DNA of 64,000 nt from NCBI GenBank assembly GCA_024401215.1, contig JAKSLL010000004.1:1-64000 (forward strand), read 5' to 3'. Below are positions 25,933 to 35,440 of this stretch, in pieces. The notes beneath the pieces were generated by a model, which worked only from the letters and a program-made list of their open reading frames with translations, ran no database searches and was not told the DNA's origin. The DNA is from Bacteroidaceae bacterium (GTDB lineage: Bacteria; Bacteroidota; Bacteroidia; Bacteroidales; Bacteroidaceae). Position 1 is the first letter of the stretch. Every line of letters begins with the position of its first letter. A program made the position numbers and the translations under genes.

Positions 25933-28900
25933 TTAGAATCCGAGGTTAAGACTGACTGTGAATGACTTTGAGCGTGGAGTCTTTGAATTGTCGTAGCAGA
26001 CACCCCATGCGCCGTATGACACCTCTGGGTCAACACCTGTGTATTTTGAAAGGCAGAAGAGGTTGTTGGCAGAGATGTTAAGTCGGAGACTCTGAACGCC
26101 CCAGCTCTTGACAATTCTCTGAGGAACATTGTAAGAGAGTTGTGCATACTGAAGACGGAGGAAGTCACCCTTCTCAACATATCTGTCAGAAGCAAGAGCG
26201 TTGTATGATGCACCGATAGATGAGTTCATTGCTCGTGGGATTTCTGTGACATCACCATTCTTGCGCCAGCGCCAAGCAACAGCCTGTGACTGGTTGGTGT
26301 TTGTTCTCATCCATTCGTTTTGGAGACGTGCCATATTGACAATCTTGTTTCCCCAGCGGTAGTTGAATGAGAGGTTGAGAGACCATGGGCCATAGAACAG
26401 CTTCATGCCGAAACCTCCATTCATCTTTGGATTTGAGTTGCCGAGATATACAATGTCAAGCTCGTTAATCTGTCCGTCGCTGTTGACATCCTCGTAAATC
26501 ACATCACCTCCCTTGAACTGGTAGTCAACACCACCATAGTTGAAGTACATGTGAAGAGGGTTGCCCTTTGAGTCGAAGAGAATCTGACCGTTCGCGTCGC
26601 GAGCTACTGGTACAGTTGCGTTACCGCCTCTTTCGGCAGCAGCAGCTGCTGTATTGTCGCCGTATGTGTTGCGGCTCAATTCAGTATAGCCGCTGTGGTC
26701 ATAGTCATAAGCATAGACACCCTTGAAACGGAATCCGTAGATTGAACCTACGGCGTTGCCTACCTGGATACGCTGCAGATATGATGCATTAGTATATGCA
26801 TATTCACCATTCATGTTTGAGAGGACGGTGTTATCCATGTCTGTGATGGTGTTCACATTCTGTGAGATGTTCCAGTTGAGCTGCATAGCAAACTTGCCCT
26901 TCTTGAGGAATTTGTCGGTGTTCATGTAAAGCTCCCATCCACGGTTGCGGAGTCCACCAACATTTCTTCTTGAAAGGGCGTTGTAACCTGTAGAGCCAGG
27001 AATGCCCACATCCTTCATGATAAGATTGTCCGTCTGCTTGTTGTAGTAGTTGAAGTCGAATGTTATCAAGTTGTTGAAGAGACCGAGGTTTGCACCGAGG
27101 TTCCAAGAAGATACAGTCTCCCATCTGATATTTGTGAGGCGGAGGTCATTTGGACGGATTGCTGGGAAGTTATTGATGGTTGTACCATACACACCAGCTG
27201 AACTGTATGAGTTATACATGAGATATTCCTGTCCAGGAGTTCGTCCGACCTTACCCCATGATGGGCGGAAAGAGAGCATAGAGATGACGTCGTCAACTCG
27301 AAGCTTCTCGAAGAATGGCTCGTCAGAGATGTTCCATCTTGCAGAAATACCAGGGAATGTACCCCATTTATTGCCCTTACCGAACTGTGTTGAACCGTCA
27401 CGTCTTACTGTGATGTCGGCAGCGTAGCGTCCGTCGAAGAATGCAATGTGCGCCATACCGAGGTATGCCATGTTGCGCCATTCGCCTGTGCCAGATGTAG
27501 AGCTCTTCCTGTATGCTTCGGCAACAGAAGTGTTGATTCCTGTAGGTGTGCCGTTCTTAGCGATATACTGAGAAGTTGAACTACCTGTAGTGTATTCAAA
27601 CTGGCCGAGGAAGAGCATGCTTACATTTTCGTTGTTGAAATGAGGGATGAAGATGAGTTTCTCGCGGTTGGTGAAAGCGAGTGACTTGTATTCATCGTTA
27701 GAAGTCTCATTCACACCTTGTGACCAGGCATTTGTTGTGAGTGAGTTTGGATAGTAAGCATTCTCAGACTTGTTGAAGATGTCCATATAAACTTCTGCGT
27801 TGAGATTAAGCTGATGCTGATCAGCCTCTTTGCCGAGAAGCTTGTACTGGAGATTGAACTGAGGGTTGATGCGGTAAGTTGACTGATTGTTGAATGCCTG
27901 ATGTGCAACAGCTACAGGGTTGCCAATCTTCTTAATATCTGAAAGATAGTATGAAGAGTAGTAGTTGTTGCCGCCTTCTCCTACATTAGGATTTGTTGGG
28001 AGCATCTTGTAGAAGTCGCCTGTAAGGTTTCCAAACTGGTCATATTCATAGATAGACATATTTGGCATAGACTTGTAGGCTGCACCCAATATTGAAGTTG
28101 TGTTATACTGATTTTTGTCTGTGTCGTAATTCCAGTTACGATGGTTGTCAGTATAGGCAAGTGCGAAGTTAGTAGAGAATGTGATGCGGTCAGACACGAA
28201 ATAGTCGAGTACAACACGTGTTGTGAGCTGGTTGAGCGACTGCTTGATGATCGTACCTGTAGCATGGCTGTAGTTTCCTGAGATACGGAATGCCGCCTTG
28301 TCACCACCACCAGAGAGTGTGATGCCATATTCATTCTTAGCGCCGAATTGGTTCACAGCTTCCACCCAGTCTGTGTTCTTGTTGAAGTTGTTATACTGCA
28401 CAGGGAATGAAGGGTCGTAGTTGAGCTCTACCATATCTGATGTTGCAGTATTCTGCTTTGGGTTGAAATATGCCTCCTTGAGCATCATGGTGTATCCATC
28501 GCCGTTGAGCATCTTCAATCCTTCTGGCATCCATGAACCTGTAAACTTATAAGAGAAATTGATTTTGGTCTTTCCCTTTGAACCGCGTCGAGTAGTGATT
28601 TCAAGCACACCGTTTGCACCGCGGGCACCCCAGATGGCTGTTGCTGCAGCATCTTTCAGCACCTTGATGTCCTTGATGTCTTCTGTGTTGACAGAGAGGA
28701 GTGTAGCGAACTGCTCCTCATTGTCGAGGTCGTCGAAGTCGATGTCAGTAGCATTGTCAGGAAGGTCGAAGATGTTGCCATCAACAACGATGAGAGGCTC
28801 AGCCGAACCATTGATAGTGCTGACACCACGCATACGCATTGATGTTCCTGCACCAAGGTTACCAGAGTTTTGGATGATATCAAGACCTGCAATCTTTCCC

Positions 28901-29358
28901 TGGAGAGCCTCGTCGGCAGAAGCGAAAGAGAGTCCTTCTACATCATCCATGTTCATTGTCTGTGTGGCTACAGATATCTCCTTCACAGGAATAGAGAGGC
29001 CATTGCTCTTTGTCATTGGCTTAGCTTTGACAATGACATCGGTGAGCATAGTGTTCTCCTGAAGCTTGATGTTGAACTTTGCTGTGTTGCCAATCACCTG
29101 ACTCCACTTCTTATATCCAACATAGCTTACTTCGAGCCTGTCTTTAGGGTTCTTGATTACCATGGAGAAGTTACCGTTGAAGTCTGTCACGGCAGCTTCA
29201 ACAATACGGTTGTTGTTGTCACGCTCAACGACGTTTGCCGACATGATGCCGCCCATGTCGTCATATACGGTACCAGAAATGCGGTGCCCCTGAGCGAATG
29301 CTGAACTTACACAGAAGAACAGCACGAGAGATGTGATGATTAATTTAATCTTGTTCAT
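25933..29358 (-). CDS. SusC-family TonB-dependent outer-membrane transporter (first pair)
   Basis: A 1141-residue transporter with a signal peptide (about 1-22), a regulatory-like beta-sandwich (about 25-95, HRISGTVYDDMGGI), and a TonB plug holding the SusC signature VLKDAAATAIWGARGANGV near residue 210. The barrel ends in SFTVSLNLGF with the terminal aromatic expected of outer-membrane proteins. It shares architecture but little local sequence with the second SusC of the locus, so the two pairs probably handle different glycans or fragments. It starts 20 bases after the large FAS1 gene. Confidence 0.95.
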   Translation of the reverse strand: MNKIKLIITSLVLFFCVSSAFAQGHRISGTVYDDMGGIMSANVVERDNNNRIVEAAVTDFNGNFSMVIKNPKDRLEVSYVGYKKWSQVIGNTAKFNIKLQENTMLTDVIVKAKPMTKSNGLSIPVKEISVATQTMNMDDVEGLSFASADEALQGKIAGLDIIQNSGNLGAGTSMRMRGVSTINGSAEPLIVVDGNIFDLPDNATDIDFDDLDNEEQFATLLSVNTEDIKDIKVLKDAAATAIWGARGANGVLEITTRRGSKGKTKINFSYKFTGSWMPEGLKMLNGDGYTMMLKEAYFNPKQNTATSDMVELNYDPSFPVQYNNFNKNTDWVEAVNQFGAKNEYGITLSGGGDKAAFRISGNYSHATGTIIKQSLNQLTTRVVLDYFVSDRITFSTNFALAYTDNHRNWNYDTDKNQYNTTSILGAAYKSMPNMSIYEYDQFGNLTGDFYKMLPTNPNVGEGGNNYYSSYYLSDIKKIGNPVAVAHQAFNNQSTYRINPQFNLQYKLLGKEADQHQLNLNAEVYMDIFNKSENAYYPNSLTTNAWSQGVNETSNDEYKSLAFTNREKLIFIPHFNNENVSMLFLGQFEYTTGSSTSQYIAKNGTPTGINTSVAEAYRKSSTSGTGEWRNMAYLGMAHIAFFDGRYAADITVRRDGSTQFGKGNKWGTFPGISARWNISDEPFFEKLRVDDVISMLSFRPSWGKVGRTPGQEYLMYNSYSSAGVYGTTINNFPAIRPNDLRLTNIRWETVSSWNLGANLGLFNNLITFDFNYYNKQTDNLIMKDVGIPGSTGYNALSRRNVGGLRNRGWELYMNTDKFLKKGKFAMQLNWNISQNVNTITDMDNTVLSNMNGEYAYTNASYLQRIQVGNAVGSIYGFRFKGVYAYDYDHSGYTELSRNTYGDNTAAAAAERGGNATVPVARDANGQILFDSKGNPLHMYFNYGGVDYQFKGGDVIYEDVNSDGQINELDIVYLGNSNPKMNGGFGMKLFYGPWSLNLSFNYRWGNKIVNMARLQNEWMRTNTNQSQAVAWRWRKNGDVTEIPRAMNSSIGASYNALASDRYVEKGDFLRLQYAQLSYNVPQRIVKSWGVQSLRLNISANNLFCLSKYTGVDPEVSYGAWGVCYDNSKTPRSKSFTVSLNLGF

Positions 29359-29378
29359 TTTGTTCTATGTAAGTTTTA

Positions 29379-32339
29379 TTATTCAACAATACTGTATTTT
29401 TTGAGATAAGCGCGTGCCTTGGCTGGTGAACTCCAGTCGGAGTCGTAACGGCCGTTAGCGTTTGCCTTGTAATTCAGCACGCCGTCAATTCCGTGAATTA
29501 CAGCTGAAGATGAAGATGTTATCTTTGTAGCGATAGCTGTCTTGTCTCCGCTTGTGATGTAGTCACGAACGATGATGTTCTTGTCAGATGTTATGTTGCG
29601 AACATTGCCTGCAAGGTCCTTCACAGAAAGTGTTCCATTGCCATTTGAAGACACTGTGACTTTCATATACACACCTGTCTCGTTGTTTACCGTAGCTGTC
29701 TCGTAAGCTGTAGGAGCGATTGTAGGGGTGTCGGCGAAGATGCTGTTGTCCTGGAAATGATACTTCACGAAGTTGATGATTGCAGTAGCCATAGCCTTTG
29801 CTTTGAGGTTGCGAGCCTCTTCCTGCTCAGGAGTGAGCTCAGTCTTCTCCTCATCGTCGATTTCAAGCTCGAGAAGGTCAACAATGTCTTGCCATGTTGG
29901 AAGACCTGCCTTTATTGCTGCATCGATGGCTTCGTTTGTTGGAACATAGATAGTATAGCGGTAATTGTTGAAGAAACGAACATTTGTTGCAGAGTTTACC
30001 AAGCGGCCTGTCTGATGGTCGTAGCATGGGAGACCCTTGTTGTCAACGAAAATGTTGTATTTGTTCTGCTCTGTCACAGATGATATGCCGATAGCTTTTA
30101 GTACGGATGCGTCTGTCTGGCAGAGTTCGAAGAACTTAGAGAAGCGTGGGTTGTTATACATTGCAGAATACACAGATTCGATAGTAGGAACCATTGGCTG
30201 GTCTATCATGTATGCAAAACCGTTACCATATCCGTTAGTCTGAGCAGACTTATCGTCGAATCCTTTGACATTGCATTCTGTATTGTTGCCCAACTGCCAT
30301 CCACCTTTGATAGTCATGCCGGCTTTGCGCTTAGCAGCGTTGTCAACATACACAACAGCTCCGTTCTTTGAGATGAAGTAGTGCTGGTTGCACTCCACAC
30401 CAGTCTCTGTCTCGTCTATGCCTGTTGACTCGCTGTGATCCTCATGGATGATAGTGTGTGTCTCAAGCATATCCTTCAGACGGTTGCCGTAGCATGCATC
30501 TGTCACGTTCTCTGTTGCGATAAGCTGTCCTATCTGTCCTTCGCGAGTTGCTATATTATATATGTACTCGTAAGAGGATGCCTTAGGTTTTGAATTCTTC
30601 TCATCCCAAGTGTAGAGATAAGCACGGCCCTTGAGCACAGAGCTGTTGCCTTCTGATTCTACTACTGGTGAATAGAAAGACATAGGGTCTATGTACCAGA
30701 AATTGTCATCAGATGGCACGAAGAATGAGAAGCGTGAACTCATGGCGAGCAGATAAGCGTAGTAGTTGGTAGGGATGCCTCCAAGTGATGCGCTCTGCAC
30801 TGCCCAGTTGAAGATGCGCTTGTCAGTCTCCACGTATGCAGGAGCAGATACTGCAGCATATTCAGCAGGTGTTGTTACTTCGTCCATAAGGTAGATAACA
30901 CCATTGTTGGCGAGGATGACATTCTTGATGTATCCGCGGTGGTAGTCATTCTTCTCGTCGAACATGGCATCCTGCGCAGAGTTCTTAATTGCTTCAAACT
31001 TGCTTGGCACTGTGCTGTTGAACGACTCCTTCATGAGGTTGTTGAGAAGAGCGCGGATTGTCTGGCGAGGAATCTGGTCGATAGCCTGGAACACCTTCTC
31101 CATATTTGTCTCATTCTCTGTTATCTGCGAGATGAGTTCAGGAGCGTAAGCTTTCACAAGGAAGTGTCCACCTCCTCCTTCTGAGAAGAAGTAATTCATG
31201 AATTTGCTGTCTGTTGGACAGAATATGGCAGCCATATCTCCCTCTTTTGGAGTCTTCTCGTCAAGTCTGTAGCCGTTCCATCCTGGATCGAAAGGCAATG
31301 GCTTGTTAGAGTTTGTGTCGAACACATTATTGCCGCTTGGATTGGCAATAGGGTCTGTGCCTGCGTCAGAATACAGCGGGTTGTTGTTATGTGAGCGTAT
31401 AGAGAAATATCTCTTCTGGAATACAGAGTCAACCTTGTCGCCATACAGCAGTTTAGCTCTCTCTGTGAGTGTCTCGTCATAGAAAGGAGCAGCGAAGCGG
31501 TCGAGCATGTGTGAGAATATTCTTGTTTCGCTGTTTGTGCGCAGCACTTCAGCGAGGTTCTGAGGAGTGAGCAGCACCTTGTCGAGCTTGTTCAGGTATC
31601 CGTTCTGACAGGTAATGTCCTGTTCAATAACTTTGCTGTCGAATATGTAAGCGTCATTCTTTTCGCGCTCCTGACCGACGATGATGCGGAAATCCTCATC
31701 TGTTATCTCCTTGTTGGCAAGCTGTGTTGCAAGGAAGTGCGTCATCATTGGTGATGTTCCGTCCATGGCAAGGAATATGCCCTTGTCGCCACGGAATCTC
31801 TGCCAGTAGTCCTTGTCGTTGGTGTTGTAACTGTGTGGCAGATCTTCAGCAAAGAGATGTGCGATAGAGTCCGTGACATCTGTGGCAGTCTCTCGGCGGA
31901 GGCACTGTCCCTTTTCAGGTTCAGCATTGATGGCGTCTCCAGCTGCGGTACTTGACATCATCTCAAGAAGATATGCGTTGTTAATCATTGCTGAGTTGAG
32001 CAATAACTTCTTCTGAGACAGCGTTAGCTCTGAATAGCTGTGTACGCCCCATGGATTGTTGGAGTAGAAACTCATGAAAGCGTCGTCATCGGCAACGAAC
32101 AAAGTCTTTGAACCTGTGCGTGACAACACCTCCTTGTAATTTAAGTCGTCAATGAGTTTGACGAAGTTTGTGTAATTGCCTTTTTCGTTGAGATAGTCAT
32201 AGATGCTTGAACCGAGCCAGTCGGGATTTCCGTCATCCCACTTGTAGTCGTCCGAGCAAGAATAAGTAGCTCCGCAAATGGCAAATAGTAGCATTGCTCT
32301 GGAGGCAAAGCTTCCTAATTTACAATAGCGTTTGTTCAT
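29379..32339 (-). CDS. Large fasciclin (FAS1)-domain surface protein
   Basis: About 986 residues from the preferred start at 32339 (MNKRYCKLGSF). An in-frame start at 32402 would add 21 residues in front of the signal sequence and is unlikely. A lipoprotein-like signal ends at YSCSDD. FAS1 features recur: NFVKLIDDLNYKEVL with TLFVADDDAFMSFY (near residue 70-90), FFVPSDDNFWYI in the middle, and TIYVPTNEAIDAAI near residue 815, giving probably four FAS1 units. It is the first gene of the SusCD block after the GH128-like gene. A surface scaffold or binding role is inferred. Confidence 0.82.
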   Translation of the reverse strand: MNKRYCKLGSFASRAMLLFAICGATYSCSDDYKWDDGNPDWLGSSIYDYLNEKGNYTNFVKLIDDLNYKEVLSRTGSKTLFVADDDAFMSFYSNNPWGVHSYSELTLSQKKLLLNSAMINNAYLLEMMSSTAAGDAINAEPEKGQCLRRETATDVTDSIAHLFAEDLPHSYNTNDKDYWQRFRGDKGIFLAMDGTSPMMTHFLATQLANKEITDEDFRIIVGQEREKNDAYIFDSKVIEQDITCQNGYLNKLDKVLLTPQNLAEVLRTNSETRIFSHMLDRFAAPFYDETLTERAKLLYGDKVDSVFQKRYFSIRSHNNNPLYSDAGTDPIANPSGNNVFDTNSNKPLPFDPGWNGYRLDEKTPKEGDMAAIFCPTDSKFMNYFFSEGGGGHFLVKAYAPELISQITENETNMEKVFQAIDQIPRQTIRALLNNLMKESFNSTVPSKFEAIKNSAQDAMFDEKNDYHRGYIKNVILANNGVIYLMDEVTTPAEYAAVSAPAYVETDKRIFNWAVQSASLGGIPTNYYAYLLAMSSRFSFFVPSDDNFWYIDPMSFYSPVVESEGNSSVLKGRAYLYTWDEKNSKPKASSYEYIYNIATREGQIGQLIATENVTDACYGNRLKDMLETHTIIHEDHSESTGIDETETGVECNQHYFISKNGAVVYVDNAAKRKAGMTIKGGWQLGNNTECNVKGFDDKSAQTNGYGNGFAYMIDQPMVPTIESVYSAMYNNPRFSKFFELCQTDASVLKAIGISSVTEQNKYNIFVDNKGLPCYDHQTGRLVNSATNVRFFNNYRYTIYVPTNEAIDAAIKAGLPTWQDIVDLLELEIDDEEKTELTPEQEEARNLKAKAMATAIINFVKYHFQDNSIFADTPTIAPTAYETATVNNETGVYMKVTVSSNGNGTLSVKDLAGNVRNITSDKNIIVRDYITSGDKTAIATKITSSSSAVIHGIDGVLNYKANANGRYDSDWSSPAKARAYLKKYSIVE

Positions 32340-32452
32340 ATAACGTTTTTTTATGATTTTGTTTTCTATTTTGTGAAACCGGCATGTGGCATTTCGTGTC
32401 ACTTAGCATTTGCTTTCGTTTGCCAGTTTTTACTATATATATAATATGTGAA

Positions 32453-32488
32453 TGTAGGAATCATTCGCAGAAAGCGGAGATTCCTACA
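32453..32488 (-). terminator. Hairpin after the GH128-like gene
   Basis: A perfect 10-bp stem, TGTAGGAATC (32453-32462) against GATTCCTACA (32479-32488), begins 9 bases past the GH128-like stop codon. No T tract follows on the minus strand. It may be a processing or attenuation site that sets lower expression of the glycosidase or the SusCD genes. Confidence 0.5.
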
Positions 32489-32496
32489 TGTTCAGA

Positions 32497-35310
32497 TTAT
32501 TTCACTATAACTTTCACAATTGAGCTGCCTGTCTTGACAACATATACGCCAGGTGCGAGAGGTGAAGCTGGGTTTACCTTTGCTCCCGATGCGTTATATA
32601 CAGCGTAGTTAGCAGGAGCGTCAACCTTTATTGTCCTTCCCACAACCTTCACTTTGACATCTTTGCTGTCAGCTTCAAGACTGCCGATAGCAGATGGCAG
32701 AGTAGCGCCTTCCTTATAGCGTGAAAGTACTATCCATCCAAACTCGTCTCCGAATTCGGCTGTGTTCTTTGCTGTTGTTGAGCTTGTTGCGTCAATCATT
32801 CTCTTGATGCGTGTGCCTGATATGAGATCTTTCTGCTCAGCATCAGCAATGTCGCTCATGCGGCGCAGTATAGTTGAACTTTGGTAGTTGTATGTCTGCA
32901 AACCGCCGAAGATGTAAGGTTCGCTGAAGAGTAGAGCCTCTCCATTGTTTGTGAAATTCTGTGTGCGGTATGTTGTTCCGTAGCAAATGTCACCGTGGCC
33001 AGCGGCAATGATGAGACCATTCTCTTTGTCCATCGTAGCTATGCCAGGAGTGATTGCCATGTAACAGAGTGTTTGGTCCACATTGACTTTCAGGCCAAGT
33101 CCCTCTTCATATTGCAGGTATGCCTTGAAGCCTTCGTTTGTCACATCCCAGATGCGTGTAGAGATGGCATGATTCTTTGGCATTTGATTGCGAATTTCTG
33201 TGATGACAACAGGTGTCACCCCTTCAGGGAATGGTGTTCTGAACTTCACCTCTGCCACTGTCTGCTTCACTTTGGCTGTTCCTGTCTCGCAGCTGAGGTC
33301 TCCGAACTTGAGGTTAGCCTCGTTTTGGATGGCGAGATAAGGTATCTCCTCTGCGCTTGCGATGGTAGATGTGCCGTCGGACTGCTTCTCCCATGGCATA
33401 ACCTGATACACAAACTTTGACTTGCTTACGCCAGTAAGAAGGTTGCCAGGGTAGAGCTTGCCGTTCTTGTTGCTGCATATACCCATGAACACCGTTGGTT
33501 CAGTTTCAAATGTTGTGGTGAAATCAGTCGTAACAGCATTGAGATTTGTCAAAGTCAATTTTCCATACTGGTATAAGTCAGTGCCCATTGATGAACTTAC
33601 TGTTACAGAAGCCTCGTTTGAATATTTAGCTGTCTTGCTGCCGATAGGGTAGGCAGCAATGCGGTAATATGTGGCTCCTGCTTCAGGAGTGTCGGTGTAA
33701 GTATATGATGCGCCTTTGGCAGCGTTCATGTCTTGGAGTTCAATCTTTTCGAGGGCTGTAAACTTGCTTGCTCCCTGTGGCTTGATCTCCACGACAACAG
33801 AGTCGAGCATGTCGCCGTTAGCGTCATTCCATGTCAGAGTCATAGTCCTCTTTGTTTTGTTGTACACACCTTCAAGATTTGCTGGTGCAACATACACAAC
33901 CTTTGGGACATACTCGTTAGCCTTGTTGTAAGCAAGTCCTGTCTCCATCTCAGCATAGTACTGGCCCAACTTGCTCACAACGCCATTCTTGTAAATCTTT
34001 GAGCAGTCAGCTTCGCTGTTCCAGTAGAAGTAGCGTTCGATGTAGCCCTTGCTGTTGAGCAAGTCAAGTATAGGCTTGACATATTCATAGTTCTTCTGCT
34101 GATTTTTTGTAGAATAAGAATCGCGTCCTTCAGGTGGGTTGTTGAAGATGCCAGCATTGCCCCATGATGAACCGTACACCCACTCCGAAATCCAGATAGG
34201 ACGACCTTTGCCATACTCCGAACGATACCAGTCGAGATTGTAGAACTGACCTGTCCAGTAGCAGTGGAGGTCGAGGATGTCGCAGCGCCATCCGCGCTTG
34301 TCAATTTCCTCGATGAAGGTCTTGAGGTGGTTCATCGAACCGTCATGCGATGACTCTGAGCACAGACGCATGCCTGTACGCATCAGGTTCTGCCAGTTGT
34401 TCAGCACAGTCTCAACATCCTGAGGGTGGTCGTCGGCGCTGTTGCCCGGCTCATTGTTAGTCTTCATGTGGCAAGAACCAGTCACGCTGCCGCAAGTTGC
34501 AGAAGATGGCCAGTCCTCATAGATATGGTTTGGCACCCACTCCACATCAGGGAGAAGGCTTGCGTTGCCCTGTGCCCAGTCAAAGCAAGACGTTGTCTTC
34601 AGAGCTGTGTTGCAGGCAGAACTTGTGTCATGAATACCAGCCTTTGAGGCATCCCACCACTTGAACAGGCGATATGAAGATACACGTCCTATCATGTTGT
34701 CTGGGAGATTCATCTCAAGGTCTTCATTGTCGGCAATGAAGCAGCGGCTGTAGCCCCATCCGCTTTTACCGAGAGCGAAGGTTACCATGTATCCACGTTT
34801 AAGTTTGAACGACTTGAAATTGTTATTCAACGTTGCAGCAGAGAGGTCCTTCATGTAACCGCCATTGCTGCCTTCTGAATAGTTTTTGCATGACTCGCCT
34901 TCAAAGTTCTTCTCTGTGTAGCAGGTGAGGGGCTGGAAATTCTGTCCGTAAGGCATGATGATAGTACCACGGTTGTACATCTTCACCAGGCAGTTAGAAC
35001 CGTCTGTTTTATTAGCGCTTGTCAGGTCTCCTGCCTTGGCTGCCTCGCCGTTGATGGTGATGTGCTTCAGCCATGTCTTCTGCACCTCACTTGGGCGCAC
35101 GTTCTTGATAATGACAACAGCATGCTCTGTGTTGACGATATCGACCACTCCGTCTGTTGTGAAAGGAGTGTTGCCTGTTATGATGTAATCCACATCTGTT
35201 GTCAGGCTTACTGCGCTTGACACTTGGGCTACATTTGTCTTTTCGTTTGCAGCGTTAACTGCTAAGCCCATAGCCAGCAGCATCGCAAAAGTATAGTATC
35301 TAAGTTTCAT
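32497..35310 (-). CDS. Secreted GH128-like (Glyco_hydro_cc) glycosidase with Por-type tail
   Basis: A 937-residue exported protein with a signal peptide at 1-20. The catalytic region (about 200-465) has the paired acids of a retaining TIM-barrel enzyme: TNNEPG (E287) and WISEWVYG (E376), with DILDLHCYW and IERYFYWNSE between and after. This is the Glyco_hydro_cc/GH128 pattern, whose studied members are endo-beta-1,3-glucanases; the exact family is inferred. A fibronectin III domain follows (about 470-570), then an unrecognised beta-rich domain (about 575-850). The end (PGVYVVKTGSSIVKVIVK) is a T9SS-type sorting tail, implying surface attachment or secretion by Por machinery. It is the first gene of the PUL. 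Confidence 0.75.
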   Translation of the reverse strand: MKLRYYTFAMLLAMGLAVNAANEKTNVAQVSSAVSLTTDVDYIITGNTPFTTDGVVDIVNTEHAVVIIKNVRPSEVQKTWLKHITINGEAAKAGDLTSANKTDGSNCLVKMYNRGTIIMPYGQNFQPLTCYTEKNFEGESCKNYSEGSNGGYMKDLSAATLNNNFKSFKLKRGYMVTFALGKSGWGYSRCFIADNEDLEMNLPDNMIGRVSSYRLFKWWDASKAGIHDTSSACNTALKTTSCFDWAQGNASLLPDVEWVPNHIYEDWPSSATCGSVTGSCHMKTNNEPGNSADDHPQDVETVLNNWQNLMRTGMRLCSESSHDGSMNHLKTFIEEIDKRGWRCDILDLHCYWTGQFYNLDWYRSEYGKGRPIWISEWVYGSSWGNAGIFNNPPEGRDSYSTKNQQKNYEYVKPILDLLNSKGYIERYFYWNSEADCSKIYKNGVVSKLGQYYAEMETGLAYNKANEYVPKVVYVAPANLEGVYNKTKRTMTLTWNDANGDMLDSVVVEIKPQGASKFTALEKIELQDMNAAKGASYTYTDTPEAGATYYRIAAYPIGSKTAKYSNEASVTVSSSMGTDLYQYGKLTLTNLNAVTTDFTTTFETEPTVFMGICSNKNGKLYPGNLLTGVSKSKFVYQVMPWEKQSDGTSTIASAEEIPYLAIQNEANLKFGDLSCETGTAKVKQTVAEVKFRTPFPEGVTPVVITEIRNQMPKNHAISTRIWDVTNEGFKAYLQYEEGLGLKVNVDQTLCYMAITPGIATMDKENGLIIAAGHGDICYGTTYRTQNFTNNGEALLFSEPYIFGGLQTYNYQSSTILRRMSDIADAEQKDLISGTRIKRMIDATSSTTAKNTAEFGDEFGWIVLSRYKEGATLPSAIGSLEADSKDVKVKVVGRTIKVDAPANYAVYNASGAKVNPASPLAPGVYVVKTGSSIVKVIVK

Positions 35311-35440
35311 AATGTAGATTGTTTCGTTTTTGCTCTTGCCTTGGAGTCTCTCTCCTTTTATGTCTTGGCACCTTCAAGAGCTTATTATTTGTTAGTATTG
35401 TCTCGTTGATTAAACAGCCTGGCAGGCATCCCGCGTTTTG

